NCBI GenBank assembly: GCA_022059125.1
Contig: JAEUWY010000001.1
Span: 3,534,001-3,598,000, forward strand
Length of the DNA: 64,000 nucleotides
Source: Corynespora cassiicola
Lineage: Eukaryota; Ascomycota; Dothideomycetes; Pleosporales; Corynesporascaceae
Direction: 5' to 3'
Shown here one piece after another: positions 46,619 through 58,542 of this stretch. Below the pieces are notes generated by a model. It did not search any database, was not told where the DNA came from, and saw nothing but the letters and a program-made list of their open reading frames with translations. A program made the position numbers and the translations under genes. How positions within the stretch are numbered: the first letter of the stretch is position 1; each line of letters starts with the position of its first letter.

Positions 46619-47744
46619 GGCGACAATCCGACCAGTGTCCAGAGAAATTAGAAGCCAAAGACACTTTCGCAACTACCGAAAAAGGAGGTGGAGGCATTTG
46701 GGGTTATATAGAAATTTCTACCTGGGGCCCGTACCCCTTAGTATTGCGACACTAGCCTTTTTCATGGCGAAACCACGGCCCCATGAAACCGGGGTATGCG
46801 GGGTACCTAAATAAGTCCATTGAATCTGGGCACGACAGATGATATCCTAGTCGTAGTCGAGGCTGAAGATAACCTGATGCAATAAACCCAGCCAAGAAAT
46901 CCTGGAGCCCCACGGGATACCGATTCCAGCCCAACGGTCGGAACTAAGCTCGACATGGATTGTCAACGCGGGAAGCTGGAGATGTCAAACCTGTTGAGAT
47001 GCTTTTGCTCGCCAAAACCTCGGCGCGACTACCGACTGGGGTATAGTAGTAGCAACGCGTGCATCGCACGTCGTTACATTCGATTACCAAGGCGCTGATC
47101 CACTATTCACATACCATGCCAACCCCAGTCCAACCTGACTCGAGTCTGGCACCTTCACTGCCGAGCCATTGACTGAGCTCCGAATATCGACGAAGGCCTC
47201 AGTAAGACCGGGATTTCGAGTTTGGTTTTTCGCGCAATTATTGCGGGGATAAGGACAAATCTTCATCTCTGTTCGTTTGGCACGAGGATGTCCCTGTACC
47301 CACGATGCAACAGCGGTTATCTAGGTATGTATTGCTGATCAGAGTAGTATCTAGCGGATGCAGAAATAGCACAAGGAGGAATCATGATGGCAGTATGAAC
47401 TTCCACCGCAAGGACGCATGTCAACAATGTTTTCGTACCAATGGTGTATGTCCCCCCAAATTTGGCCTTTGGATTCACATAAACCTCACTGTCTCACGAC
47501 AATAATTTAAGACGAGTCCTGCGCATCATCAATATAGCAGACTGTCATGGCTTCTTATATTAGCGATCGGAGAGGGCTTAGATATAAATCTATTTCACGG
47601 AGCCATTTTTAGCGGTTAGGTTAAGCAGTAGCACTTCACATATTCTTTCTTACACAATAACTATAAACGATCAGGAGAGAGCATGGCGGTTGTACACATG
47701 TTGCCATCAGTTGACAATCTAGCATTCCTATTTAGCTGATTCCA
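46619..47744. other. Intergenic interval without a gene
   Basis: Only short, domain-free frames. The first 150 bp would be the sugar transporter promoter. Confidence 0.45.
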
Positions 47745-48349
47745 TCAGATTATCTGCCCTGCTGCGCGTTGATTCGCCAGGGGAAACCTCATCAGAACTT
47801 TGCGAAAAGAACCGGCTTTGCCACATCCTTCGGGCTGAGCTTCAATGTCCCATTCCCCATCGGCAGTGACTTGTACATGCGCGTGGCCCTTGTTCTGTGC
47901 TTCCAAGTCGACGGTTTCCTCCGTACGGTCAGCTGAAAGGGTGAGTTTCTGCAAGAACGTTTGAGCAAGCCCAATCAATGATTTGCTGACCGGAGAAGAG
48001 AAGTCGTTGTCATCAGGTTCCGAGGTGGATTCTGGTGATGCGTTTCCAAGTCTACTCATCTGATCGTGGTACTGCAAAGTAAAGCGCCACTTGTTCTGCA
48101 GAGTAGTCGCCTCCAGTAGGCCTTTGTAGGAAGTAAGGGTTGATGGAACGGATGTCGAAGATTTTTCTTTATTGAGAGAAACCGGCGGGGTTTGTGAAAA
48201 AGGGCTTCCTGTGTCATTTCTTCTCTTGGTTCCGTCCCACACACTTGAAGCCAGGGACTGTCAGCAATTGCGAATGAAGGTATTGATTTGGGTGAGAGAA
48301 TAGATTTTTTGTTATCGGAGGTAAAGTGTGGGTTGTCGAATTCAGACAT
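47745..48349 (-). pseudogene. Unknown protein gene with a probable dinucleotide frameshift
   Basis: Two overlapping minus-strand frames read as one low-complexity Ser/Thr-rich protein. The first starts with a good ATG at 48,349 (MSEFDNPHFTSDNK) and runs well to about 48,245 (DSPWLQ). The second has no ATG but is open from about 48,250 to 47,745 (VWDGTKRRND to AAGQII, about 165 codons). The switch falls in a short TG repeat (GTGTGTG on the minus strand); removing one TG would join them. No intron with proper donor and acceptor can bridge the step. Either a natural 2-bp insertion has broken the gene or it is a sequence error. The product has no recognisable domain; the second part looks helical with HVQVTADGEWDIEA. 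Confidence 0.5.
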
Positions 48350-49213
48350 AAGGTACGCGCAAAGCAGCTTGTCGCAATAACTTTATTAGAGAGAGAATGA
48401 TGGATGGTGAATGTAAAACAAGGAGAAATTTTATCTGCATTGAAAGTGATGTATTGTGAAATGACAGGGCCGATGCTGCCCCGCTTAGCTGGAAATTTGA
48501 AAATCAGTGAGATAATATTCCATGTCAGCATTTGAAACATGCCGCTGTGGTAAACCACAGTTGTAACATCATTAAGCTGTGAGACCTGTCATAAATTGAG
48601 AAACATAATGACCCCAGCGAGGCTTCTCTAAAGGCATGACGAGTCTGGTCATTGGCACAATGTTGGCTGCGTTTCAAACAGCGATTGATGAGAAACTACC
48701 AAAATACTGGCATCATATGCGAATCCTTGACTCATCATCGGACATTATGCGAACCAAAAGCTTCATTAGGCAAATATCTGTAGGCCTGCAGACACCCACT
48801 TGGATAGAATAATGGGACGCGATTGCTGACTAAGACATTCGCGATGCTTGGCGTGGTGTTGACAACGACGCGCGTGGTGATCTGAGCACGACGCTGGCCT
48901 CACAAACCACCGCAGGGCCCCCTTCTTCGCTCCCACCTCGACTCCACCCCGTCGACGCTGCCGGCCTGCACGCCACCCAAGGGAGGGCATCGAACACTTC
49001 ACACTCTTTTGAATCGCATTGTTCACGTTCAATCCTCGCCGCTCCTTTGCTAGCCCGCCTTTCCCTCCCCCTCCCCGAGCCGGGTCTGCTCGCTCTCAAC
49101 ACACCCACCCACAATAGCTCAGCTCCACTCATAACACACCCCTCTGGCCGTATCTCAGCAGGTGCACTTGTGCTGCTAGCCTCGACAAAGCGGCCTCGGC
49201 GCACATATCCATC
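48350..49213. other. Divergent promoter region before dynactin
   Basis: The last 200 bp before 49,214 are strongly pyrimidine-rich, as in constitutive fungal promoters and leaders. Open frames on the minus strand here are by-products of that composition. Confidence 0.45.
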
Positions 49214-52200
49214 ATGGCTGAATACAGGGTCGGCCAAACAGTCGAGACGACAGACCGTCGCAAAGGCTTGATCAAGTACATTGGCGAAATCCACGTAGCA
49301 GATGGACAATTCATCGGCATAGAGCTGCCTTCGGCCACGGGCAAGAATGACGGCTCTGTCCAGGGCCAGCGCTATTTCAGCTGTGCGCCTGCACATGGTC
49401 TTTTCATCCGACCCGCCTCCATTACTCAGATCATTGCCCAGCCTGCTCCTTCCAGAGCAGCTGCACCCTCACCTTCGAAACCAGCAACGCCAAGACCTCG
49501 TCCTTCCAGTATTGGAAAGACGCCTGTGAAGCCTGCCTCCGCCAAACGTACCTCTACTGCCCCGGCAGCCCCTCCAAAATCCGCTGCCTCGGCATCATCT
49601 GCTCGCCCAACGTCAGTGGCTCTCACAAAGCCTGCACCACGGAGACTGAGCCAGGCTCGTCCAGCCTCCATCGCGCAGCCATCACCCAGAGCTGCCACTA
49701 CCGGCGCTCGTTCCACCTCATCCTCAACCGCCGCTACTAGTGCTGCAAGAGCCTCGGCCGCCAAAGACTCTACCATTGAAACACTTGAAACAAAGATTCG
49801 GCATCTGGAGAAACAGCACGGTGAGGATAGGGAGCAGTTGAAATCACTGCAACAGGACAAAGCAGACAAAGAGCGTTTCGAGGGTATAATACAAAAGCTG
49901 CAGTCCAAATGCCAAAGCCTACACCAGGAGAATGGCGATCTTCGGAATTCCATGAAACAGCTCGAGAGCAACGTCGATCGCCTCGAGAAAACGAGCCAGT
50001 CATTCGAAACCGACCTTGAAATCGCCTTCCTGGACAAGGAAATGGCCGAGGAGCGAGCCGAACAGGCTGAACAAGAGTTGGAGCAAGTCCGCTCACGTCT
50101 AGAGGAGCGCGAACTGGAGTTGGAGATTCTGCGCGATGAAGCAAACATGCTCACCGAAGACATGTCGGAAGAAGACAGGCAAACCGCAAACTTTTCCCGC
50201 CTGCAACACGAGCGCGATCGTCTCAGAGAGGCGTTGTTGAAGCTCAAGGAAATTACAGAAGAGACCGAAGCCGAAAACCGCGCGCGCATTCGGGAACTGG
50301 AGAGGGACGTTGCCAACATCGAGGAGGTTCGCGCTGAAAGGTCTGATTTCGAGGAACGCCTCGTCACAGCCGACGCTACTATTGAAGACCTACGACAACA
50401 ACTGGATGCTGCGAACGAATGGGAAGAGATGATTGAAGATCTCTCCGATCAAAACCAGCAGTTCAAGGAAAGAATCGCCGAAAAGGACCTGGCCATAAAG
50501 GATTTAGAGAGTCTCAAAGAGCTTAGTGACGAGCTTGAGCTTCAACATATCGAACACGCCAACGAACTTCGTGCCGAACTCGAAGCTAAGGACTTCGAAC
50601 TTGCCGATCAATCCCAGAAGCTTGCGTTGCAGGAAGCACAGATCGCTGACCAAGAAATGCTCATTACAAAGTTCCGTGATCTTGTTCTTGATCTCCAATC
50701 CAAGATGACCGACGCCGAAGCATCCAAGACCATGAGCGAGGAGCAGGTCAAGGACACCACTGGTCGTTTCAACGAAGTCATGGAGCTTAACCGTCGTCTC
50801 CACGGAGCCACGCTCAACACCACCGTCAAGACGATTACGGCGGAGCTGCAGAAGGTCCAGGCCGAGGAGGCTGAAGAGGAGCTTCATATTGTAAAGCACT
50901 ATCTACCCGAGTCATCAGGAGTGTACATGAACGAGTCTCTACGTGCATATTTCCGCGCCAAGCGTGTCAGTGCCAAGGCCAACCTATCGAAGACGATTCT
51001 ACTATCTTTCGAAGCATCTTCCCGACCCATTGAAGAGACCGATCGCCCTCTCAACGACGTCCTGCGTTTGACTTGTATCCATCACCTGGAACGTGTCCAG
51101 CTCAGGAGTGAGCAATTTTGGTCTGCAGTACCCTCGGCTACCCTTGAAGAATTTACAATGTTCGGCGCTGCCGACATGGAGCTCATTCCAGTCGAGAAGA
51201 ATCTGGCACGGATACTCGAGTCTCTGAAAAAGGATGAGCTCCATATGAAAGAAGCTGCGGAGTCAACGGAGCGTTCCGATAAGATCCTCCAAGGCATTGC
51301 ATCCGATTTCAAGAAGCTTCTTGATGTTCATCCCGAAAACGAGGTCATGCTTCGTGGGGCCTCAATGCATGCCAGTCTAGAGTTTATCAAAGCCATTCTA
51401 GACACCGTGATGATGTGGCTCGTCACATCTGGTATTGCAGAACCCGATTCAGACAATGAGATCTTCTCGGAAAAGACTGCCAAGCTTGTCAGTGTTTTCG
51501 GAGAAAGTGCAGCAATATTTTCGAAGCTTGTTACCACTCTTCAGGCTTTGCGTGAAGACAACCTCTATCCGCAATTTCCGTCTGGCATTGATGAGTTGGT
51601 TGAACAGGATGAATCGCTTCACCAACTTCTGCAGTCGAACCAGACATTCATTCAAGACTTCGCGCAAATCATAAGCCAGCAGGCAGCTAGCGACGAAGAG
51701 ACAGACCCCGATGCACCCCTCCACCCCCTCAAATCATATTTAATGGCTTTAGAAACATTCAATGTTGGCGTGCTGTCTTCTAAAGCAACGGCCTGGAATG
51801 AACACGCTATGGTGTTGATGCACAATATCGAGATCGAGCAAGGACTTGCGCCTTGGGTCCTCAAGGCTAAGGAGATGGAAGCGGCCAAGAACCAGACCAT
51901 CGAAGCCGAGAAGAGACTGCAACTTCTGACCGCCGAACATCACGCCACCATCGTTCAAATTCGTGAACGCGAGGAAATCATCGAGACCAAAGAGCTTGAA
52001 ATCGAGCATCTCCGAGCGAAGCACCGCGAGGCCACGGCAAAATCCGAGGACGTTGGCCGGCTGCAATCAGAACTCGGCATCGCCACCGAAGAGCTTCAGA
52101 AACTTCATCAAGTAGTCGCTGCACAACGCGCAGAGATACAAGACCTCAAGGATCGTCCCATAAGCATGGAAGAGATAGAAAATCTTAGGGGCACGCCGAC

Positions 52201-52864
52201 GGCAATGGAAAGACAGCAGACGAAAACGCCCGAACCTACGAGCAACACTACACACTCTTCGGTCAACCTGATGACCTTTTTGCAGGCTCTCAGCAACGAA
52301 AACAACTGGCTGCGACGCCGTGAGAACTCCAACATGCTCGATTACCATACGCGTGCCATGTTCGCGGAGCTGCGAACAACCGAACACCCTAGTATAGGAA
52401 CGGATAAAGCTGACGAGCTTCTCTCCCTCTCCATGGCTATTGAAGAGTCTCCAGTTTCGGCATTGCAAATCCGGGATGGAACTGGGTGGGAATTGCAAGA
52501 CCACAAGGCACCAGAGTTTACGCCCGAATCAAAACCTCCTCCCCTAACCCAGGGCTCGATGAATATGGCACCAGCTAGCGGCCGTCAGGGTCGCCCTCCC
52601 CTTCTTCTAACGCCGATCAATACTCGTGTCGGTATGCAAGTGTCACCTTCCTTCATTTATGAGGATTTGGAGGATCTCAGCTTTCTTGACCTGTCTCCTG
52701 TTGTTGAAGACTTCACTGCAGAAATGATGGAGTCCATGGATAAATTCAGCGAGATCCGAAACTCCACACTCGATACAATCGACGAAGGTTTTAGTACCGA
52801 GAGCTTTGGTGCGGTTGGTGAAGTTGCTTTGAACAACTTCCTTGAACGCGCAATCTGGCGTTAA
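49214..52864 (+). CDS. Dynactin large subunit, p150Glued
   Basis: Intronless, 1216 residues. An N-terminal CAP-Gly domain (about residues 3-68) has the conserved GKNDG at 43-47 that grips microtubule plus ends and EB1-type tails. A Ser/Pro/Ala/Lys-rich basic linker (75-185) follows, then a long coiled coil (about 190-560; CC1, the dynein intermediate-chain binding part), a more globular helical dynactin domain (about 580-900) and a second coiled coil (about 915-1010). It is the shoulder-projecting subunit of dynactin, needed for dynein-driven nuclear and vesicle transport in hyphae. The C-terminal 100 residues, rich in acidic residues and ending in ALNNFLERAIWR, do not match what I remember of other fungal p150 ends. 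Single-copy housekeeping gene. Confidence 0.95.
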   Translation: MAEYRVGQTVETTDRRKGLIKYIGEIHVADGQFIGIELPSATGKNDGSVQGQRYFSCAPAHGLFIRPASITQIIAQPAPSRAAAPSPSKPATPRPRPSSIGKTPVKPASAKRTSTAPAAPPKSAASASSARPTSVALTKPAPRRLSQARPASIAQPSPRAATTGARSTSSSTAATSAARASAAKDSTIETLETKIRHLEKQHGEDREQLKSLQQDKADKERFEGIIQKLQSKCQSLHQENGDLRNSMKQLESNVDRLEKTSQSFETDLEIAFLDKEMAEERAEQAEQELEQVRSRLEERELELEILRDEANMLTEDMSEEDRQTANFSRLQHERDRLREALLKLKEITEETEAENRARIRELERDVANIEEVRAERSDFEERLVTADATIEDLRQQLDAANEWEEMIEDLSDQNQQFKERIAEKDLAIKDLESLKELSDELELQHIEHANELRAELEAKDFELADQSQKLALQEAQIADQEMLITKFRDLVLDLQSKMTDAEASKTMSEEQVKDTTGRFNEVMELNRRLHGATLNTTVKTITAELQKVQAEEAEEELHIVKHYLPESSGVYMNESLRAYFRAKRVSAKANLSKTILLSFEASSRPIEETDRPLNDVLRLTCIHHLERVQLRSEQFWSAVPSATLEEFTMFGAADMELIPVEKNLARILESLKKDELHMKEAAESTERSDKILQGIASDFKKLLDVHPENEVMLRGASMHASLEFIKAILDTVMMWLVTSGIAEPDSDNEIFSEKTAKLVSVFGESAAIFSKLVTTLQALREDNLYPQFPSGIDELVEQDESLHQLLQSNQTFIQDFAQIISQQAASDEETDPDAPLHPLKSYLMALETFNVGVLSSKATAWNEHAMVLMHNIEIEQGLAPWVLKAKEMEAAKNQTIEAEKRLQLLTAEHHATIVQIREREEIIETKELEIEHLRAKHREATAKSEDVGRLQSELGIATEELQKLHQVVAAQRAEIQDLKDRPISMEEIENLRGTPTAMERQQTKTPEPTSNTTHSSVNLMTFLQALSNENNWLRRRENSNMLDYHTRAMFAELRTTEHPSIGTDKADELLSLSMAIEESPVSALQIRDGTGWELQDHKAPEFTPESKPPPLTQGSMNMAPASGRQGRPPLLLTPINTRVGMQVSPSFIYEDLEDLSFLDLSPVVEDFTAEMMESMDKFSEIRNSTLDTIDEGFSTESFGAVGEVALNNFLERAIWR

Positions 52865-53366
52865 TATCGACAAGACTCTAATTGGTCGTCTCCAATCCGG
52901 TCAGGTTCATCTATGGCATTGGTTCTGCTTGGTATGCACGGCAACGACATATTTCCCTTTTCCTGTTGCCCTATCTGATAGATGATAGAGGTTTTATCTT
53001 GCCTGGTCTTCGGTCCATCGAGCATCCATCTCGAGCCAAATTCTTTCATTTGAAATTCGACGTTTGTCGAGGGTGCACGGGAGTTTTCTAGGTCTAGCCT
53101 TTGTGCTTTCCGCATCATTAGCATTATACCCTATAGTGAGCTTGGTTTGCTTAGTAACATATTACATTAAAAGAGCTACAAGAGTCCTTTGCATTTTATT
53201 GCATAGAAAATGTCTATTCTTGATAAAAATCAATGGTGTGGACCCTAAACCACCTATTTGTCTGATAAAATACTGCTCCAGTTCCCGTTGCTGAAGTCAG
53301 TTCCACCAAAAAACAATGCATCCTATTAGATGTTAGATTATTAAGAAATCAGGCAAGATAGGTGAA
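52865..53366. other. Spacer between convergent genes
   Basis: Shared 3' region of dynactin and the transcription factor. AT-leaning, no gene. Confidence 0.45.
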
Positions 53367-56156
53367 TTATACACTAAGCTGCTCCGGGTTTTCGATATTT
53401 TGTAGGTTGATGATTATATCCGACATTGTTATGTGGTCAAGAGTATGCCCAGTCCCGCTCCGAGCGCGGTAAACAGCAGCTTGCGCTAGATTGGCAAGAT
53501 CTCTCGTCATTGGGAAAGAGAGCTCTGGTATAATGTATTCCAGGTAGTTGAAATGTCCAGCTACAACGCGCATAAGCGCAATATCCGACTCCACAGACTC
53601 CTCATCCGGGTGCTGCAATACATGGACAAACATATTGACTAATGCTGTCAACGGAAAAAAGAAGGCGCACCTAGTCTAGAATCAGCTCTGGAAGTTCAAA
53701 TTACAGGGATGGGGAACATTCACTCAATGCTTACCATTTTGGTGTGGACGGTGTAATTGTTACTCCACTGAGCTTTTGTATGATGACTCGCGCTGACTCG
53801 ATACATCTTCGGCTACTTTCAGTCATTTGAGGCCGAAGATGGATCTTTTGGGTAGTGTTTAAACCCAATCGCGCGATGTTCCAGGGATATACAAGAATAG
53901 AATGCACCTGAATCACGCTGATATGATATGATAAGACGAGAAACAAGATGGAAGCAGTCGGGACTCCAAGGGGGTTGGAAGTAGAGAGCTGAGAGGAATC
54001 AAGTGAAACATGAACGGGAGATTTCTTTTGAAGCTCACCGAGTAATTCGTTGAGTTCATTCATGCAATTAATGATATCATCAGTTGACGGGGTCTTCTGC
54101 TCGATCTGATTCAATCTTTTCGCAATACTTGAAGTAATTTGCGCGTTCCGAACACTCCAGGATAAGATCTCGTAATCGTAAAATCCATCGTGCTTAGAGT
54201 TGACTGGTAGCTGCACAGTGATGCAGTCGTCGTCCGTTCCCTAGTCCACTTAGCAAATTTTGGGTCATCGGGAAGCATTCGGTCTACACACCACAGGTCT
54301 CCCAAAGCGCGCGGCGCAATGTCTATCACAGCAGTATATACTCCACCATGTTTGACTGCGCAATTCCAATTCTTCTTTTGGCAGTCTTGATAATGGAGGT
54401 GGTTGTCTGTGCAACCCTTTAGTCTCAGCCAATCGCATTGCATTTGTGCCAAGGCTATAGTTGAGGGATAGCCAGCTAACGGCCTCAGTATACGTCGCCT
54501 ATCATGACGAAGGTCAGTGTTTCTTGTGGAACTATCACTATTTCGAAAGAGATAAACTAGATAAGAGACGTGGGTGTACTGACCATGAGTGCAAGAGCTT
54601 GTACTGCCACCCTGGAATTCTCGACCAAGATGAGGTCGCTTTGAACAGAAAGCGCATTCTGAAAATAAGAGTTCCCTTGGATCACAGCCTCTCTGAAAGC
54701 ATTTGGCCTATTTCTTTTCGCTAACAGCAGTCGAGAGCCTGCAGCATATATAGTGTTACGCATGGCATACCAGCCCGTGGTATCTGAAAAGCTATTCGAT
54801 CTGAGCTTGCTGAAATGGAGACGTAACTTTCCTTCAAACCACTGACGAGGAATCACACTCAAGAATCCGTGGCTTGTCTCGCTAAAGTAAGCGTCGGTAT
54901 ACAGCCATGCGGTAGCCTCATCGGGCTCAGCCGTCCTTTGTTGGTCGAATTTCGCATGCGGCCGGAACCATTGGGACAGATCGCTAACTAATTTGGCCGC
55001 TAATCCCTCAAAATCTGGAGCTCCGATTTTCTCAGTAACCCATCTGATGCCTGATCTAGAACAAAGAGAAAGGAAGGAACCAGGACCTAGTTTTTAATAA
55101 GTTAGTTGAAGTGCTGGTATTTTGATTCAAGGCCAACAGACCATAATACTCATATGCGGACTAGATTCCATGGTGTTAGCGATGTTGATTCTTGAAGACA
55201 TTTCCGATCCATACTCACATCCTCAACTGGGGTGAAGGAACTATAGTCATCATCCTCGAACGACTCTCCTGGGGTATCCTCAGATGCGGCGTAGTCGTTC
55301 TCATAGTGGATCGGGATCTGAATATGACCGTGATCTTGTGCTGGGGTCCTTGGAGTTTTTTCAATAGCGGGCGTTGACAAGTTCATCATGTCAGCAGATT
55401 CATTACAAATATCATCCCATATATTCCAGTTCTCTGTCACTTGGCCAGGGTTTTCCATGATCATGGCTACTTCGGAATATGGGTCGCTGTTACTTTCTGG
55501 GGGCGAAGTATTAGAGTCGACAGTTTCCTCCACGCCTGTGCCACCCTGTCGGGGATTCTTTATCTGTTGTTCTTTCTCTTCCCATGGTTTTGACTGGATA
55601 TTTACGGCCTCAACTCTTGCAAGCCTCGCTTGCATGATCTCTGACGTAGCTGTAGAGTCAGTGGTGGTTTTTCGCTTTTTTTGTGGCTGTAGTGCCTGTC
55701 CACCCTTTTGGTTCTCCAGCGCCTCAATTCTGGACAAGCGTTCCTGCATACCTTCAAGAATAGCAGTAGATGCTGTCCTGTTTTTTAGTCGCTTCTTTTG
55801 GGGCTGATATACGCATTCGGTGTGATGATCCTGAAATACGAGAATGTAAGGACAATGCAGGACGAGAAAAGGTGAATGACTTCCGTCGGGACATGTGAGG
55901 CAATAGACTTACGGCACAGTTTGGGCATGGCTGGCCGCCGTTGCCTAGAAGTCCCGATATACATCAGCTTCCTGTACAAATGCGAATGAAGTCCCGTCGC
56001 CCTTTTGATCCCTGTTGTTCTCGTACATTTGACTTTGCGGAAACGGCAGCTAACGCATGCTACACTACATTTTGAGCGGCGCCTACGCACCGCAGAACTG
56101 GTGGTCGGGGCAGACGTTGCCCCTCCATTTTCTTGTATAATTGCGAGCGATTCCAT
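53367..56156 (-). CDS. Zn2Cys6 fungal-specific transcription factor
   Basis: Seven exons on the minus strand: 56,156-56,027, 55,944-55,913, 55,830-55,215, 55,086-54,584, 54,498-54,292, 54,240-53,735 and 53,670-53,367, giving 765 residues. The DNA-binding cluster is split by two introns and reassembles to CVSCRFRKVKC-NGGQPCPNC-ADHHTEC, a complete six-cysteine motif. A short coiled coil (MQERLSRIEALENQ) and an acidic linker follow. The middle homology region begins SPGSFLSLCSRSGIRWV and includes WWSIYCCDRHCAARFGRP, standard landmarks of PF04082. It would act in the nucleus as a dimer on CGG-type sites. It lies 2.4 kb from the oxygenase pair and is a candidate regulator of it, which is inference. 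Confidence 0.92.
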
Positions 56157-57089
56157 AGTGTTCAAAGTTAATATCATACTACAATGAACTTGTAGAAAAA
56201 CAAAAGCAACTATGCTAGTTGCCCAATGGCTAGCGGTTTTTCCTGGGAAGGTTTTCGAAGGGTGATGCCAATAAAATGGGACGACGATGCTGTCGTCGAT
56301 GGTCGTAAAAGCCTCAACCCTCGGACAGGGCGCGAAGAGCCTCACCACGACTGGTTAAAAGATATGGGGTCGTATATAATGAAAGTGGGGCATGTACGGC
56401 GTTTCGGACCGTCTCGTGGATATCTGGGTACTCGCCAAAGCCACTGCGACAAGGTGGTCTATCAGTTGCTATCGTTAATGTAAGTCGTCCATGGTGATGT
56501 ATTGAGCTCTCAAGAACAAGCTTCTATCGTGCTACTGTCCTTCTTTTCCAGTGAAAATAAATATCAAATATTTCAGCGGCCAGAAAACGGCGGAAATAAT
56601 GCAGATCTGCTTGGACGGCCCGATGACCTCGGGCCGTCTGGTCATTGCTCTGCAGAGAGGGGTTGAGTATATTTGGGCATTAGGGCGGCTCGCGGGTGAG
56701 GGTGAGGTTTAATAAAGTTCGTGATATCGATCTGGTGTGCGAGTAAGGGCCCTAAATTTATTGATTATAACTCTGCTGTACCTGGTAGAGAGTATATAGG
56801 TTTGACTGTTCGAATTGCAAAAGGGAAGAAGTAGAAGTGGATACTTACTCGCCCTTTCATGATGAATAGGTTCAGCTTTGGTGTGTTTATTGTTTGGTCG
56901 CCACTGAGATTTCTAACCGTCCATAGAGGAGATGCTTCGAAGAAGATTTTGTATCAGAATCGCTGACCCGCCTTCATCGAAACTCCAGGCAGCTGCTAGT
57001 CACTTTCCACAACCGCGACGCTCTACTTCACTATCCAGCAGTTTCTAAGAGAAGAAGAAGCCATCTTTCCTCTCCTCGAGGATACCGAT
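56157..57089. other. Spacer upstream of the transcription factor
   Basis: Contains the transcription factor promoter. The frame at 56,226-56,483 has no domain. Confidence 0.4.
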
Positions 57090-57104
57090 GAAACGAGCGA
57101 CACA

Positions 57105-57462
57105 AAATGATGGGATGCTTCCTCAGCATCAAACATCGCGGTCTTTACCACGTATTCTGTCTTACACCCAAGTACTGAAGATCAAGACTACATTGTAGTC
57201 GACAATGATCCCAACGAGATCATCTTTGGGGACATTTGGGGCTATATAGGCGAGTACGTCAAAGTTCCTGTGGTCACCAAGAAGGGCTAGAATGCTCAAC
57301 ATGATATTGAAGCCAAACTTTTGCGCGATGTCTGGAGGGAAATCTTGGCCAGAGATGGTGGCGACCTTGATGCTTGTGAAAGCTATGGAACCTGGTGGTT
57401 CTTTCAGTTTCAGATCGACGAAGCGGGCCGACACAAGACGGGAGCTTGGCAAGAGTTTTGAC
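57105..57462 (+). pseudogene. Possible decayed gene fragment, unknown
   Basis: A plus-strand frame reads as plausible protein (for example DQDYIVVDNDPNEIIFGD, then DIEAKLLRDVWREIL and GTWWFFQFQIDEAG) but is broken by TAG near 57,287 and ends at TGA (57,460-57,462). No start codon fits. The opposite strand is also open (57,162-57,452), but its composition looks less protein-like. Unrecognised family. Confidence 0.35.
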
Positions 57463-57810
57463 TCAATGAAAGCTGCTGCTATAATTTCACCTCACCCAAA
57501 AAGACAGATTGCTGAGCCTTATTGCCTGCATAGGTTTACCCGCTAATACAAATTCGTATCTAGAAGCAGATAATGGTCAGCACTACTTCAGCTAGAGCGA
57601 AGTAATTGGGAAATCCGCAGGAAGTTCTTGTTTGTATCCTAACACTCAGAAATATGTCTTATAATAAAATCTAATCGTTTTCCCCTTTGTTCTGGGCATT
57701 CTCCAATCTCTCAGAGCTGCAGGCAAGACCGTGGGTTCAGCCTCGCTTGTGCCAAGCCCAAAATATAAGCGGAGCCAATCGGCGGTAAATCCGATTCCGA
57801 GCAAATCCGC

Positions 57811-58130
57811 TTAGTTCCTCTTTCCCAAGTTCCTGCCATGCGTGGCTGTCAACAGATGTGCCCGAAGATAGCTCTGGAGGTGATGTTCGTGATGGTGTTT
57901 TGCTGAATGGAAGAATTGTAGTTTCGAGGCCCAATCATTCAACCATATTCCCGAATATATCGAACCCCTCATCAGCTCATTCAGTTTCTTGGTGGAGCTG
58001 ACGTCCTCCGATGTTGGATCCAGGCTCGCAAGCGAGATATTTGCTCCAGATGGGAAGCTTGTGACGCCACACGTAACATCCTTTAGAAGTACAGGTAGGA
58101 AGTCCCAGTAACTTTGGTTGGTACGACACT
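57811..58130 (-). pseudogene. Possible exon or gene fragment, unknown
   Basis: A minus-strand frame is open for about 106 codons without an ATG at its start (RTNQSYWDFLPVLLKDVT, then SLDPTSEDVSSTKKLNELM). An AG acceptor just upstream (ATGTCAG) and a plausible earlier frame to about 58,240 suggest it is an exon of a spliced or broken gene. I cannot name the family or find the rest. Confidence 0.35.
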
Positions 58131-58542
58131 GACATGACTATGCATAAAAACCATCACGCCACGTGTCGATGCATGGACGGGCTTCTATCGATTTATGTGA
58201 GCACTTAGCTGATGAAGTTTACTTGAGTGATTTGAAAGGATATGATATGATACCTCTAGGTCGATTTGCTTCGAATCAGAAGATGGAGGAACAACTCGGT
58301 CAGGTCCCATCGCTCGGTTCGTCACCAGAAGAGAAAACGAAAAGCATCGGCTGTCGCTGTATCAAGGACAGGCCTTTGGCACAGCGAGATAGATTGGATG
58401 ATATTCCATTCTCCCACTGCTCTTGAGATCTTGAGCTCTACCATTCTACCGCAAGGTCATTGAAACTGGGATATAATCATGTCGAGAACCTACCTTTGCA
58501 AATGATAAAGGTGTCAAGCCCGCTGCATCACCCCATTCAATC

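Noticed and set aside
48830..49396. 188-codon minus-strand frame across the dynactin start
   Set aside because: Antisense to the CAP-Gly coding region and explained by GC-rich promoter composition.
49426..50367. 313-codon Ser/Arg-rich minus-strand frame
   Set aside because: Mirror image of the dynactin coiled coil (Glu/Lys codons read backwards).
57162..57452. 96-codon hydrophobic minus-strand frame
   Set aside because: The plus strand at the same place reads more like protein; neither is certain, so only the plus-strand fragment is listed.
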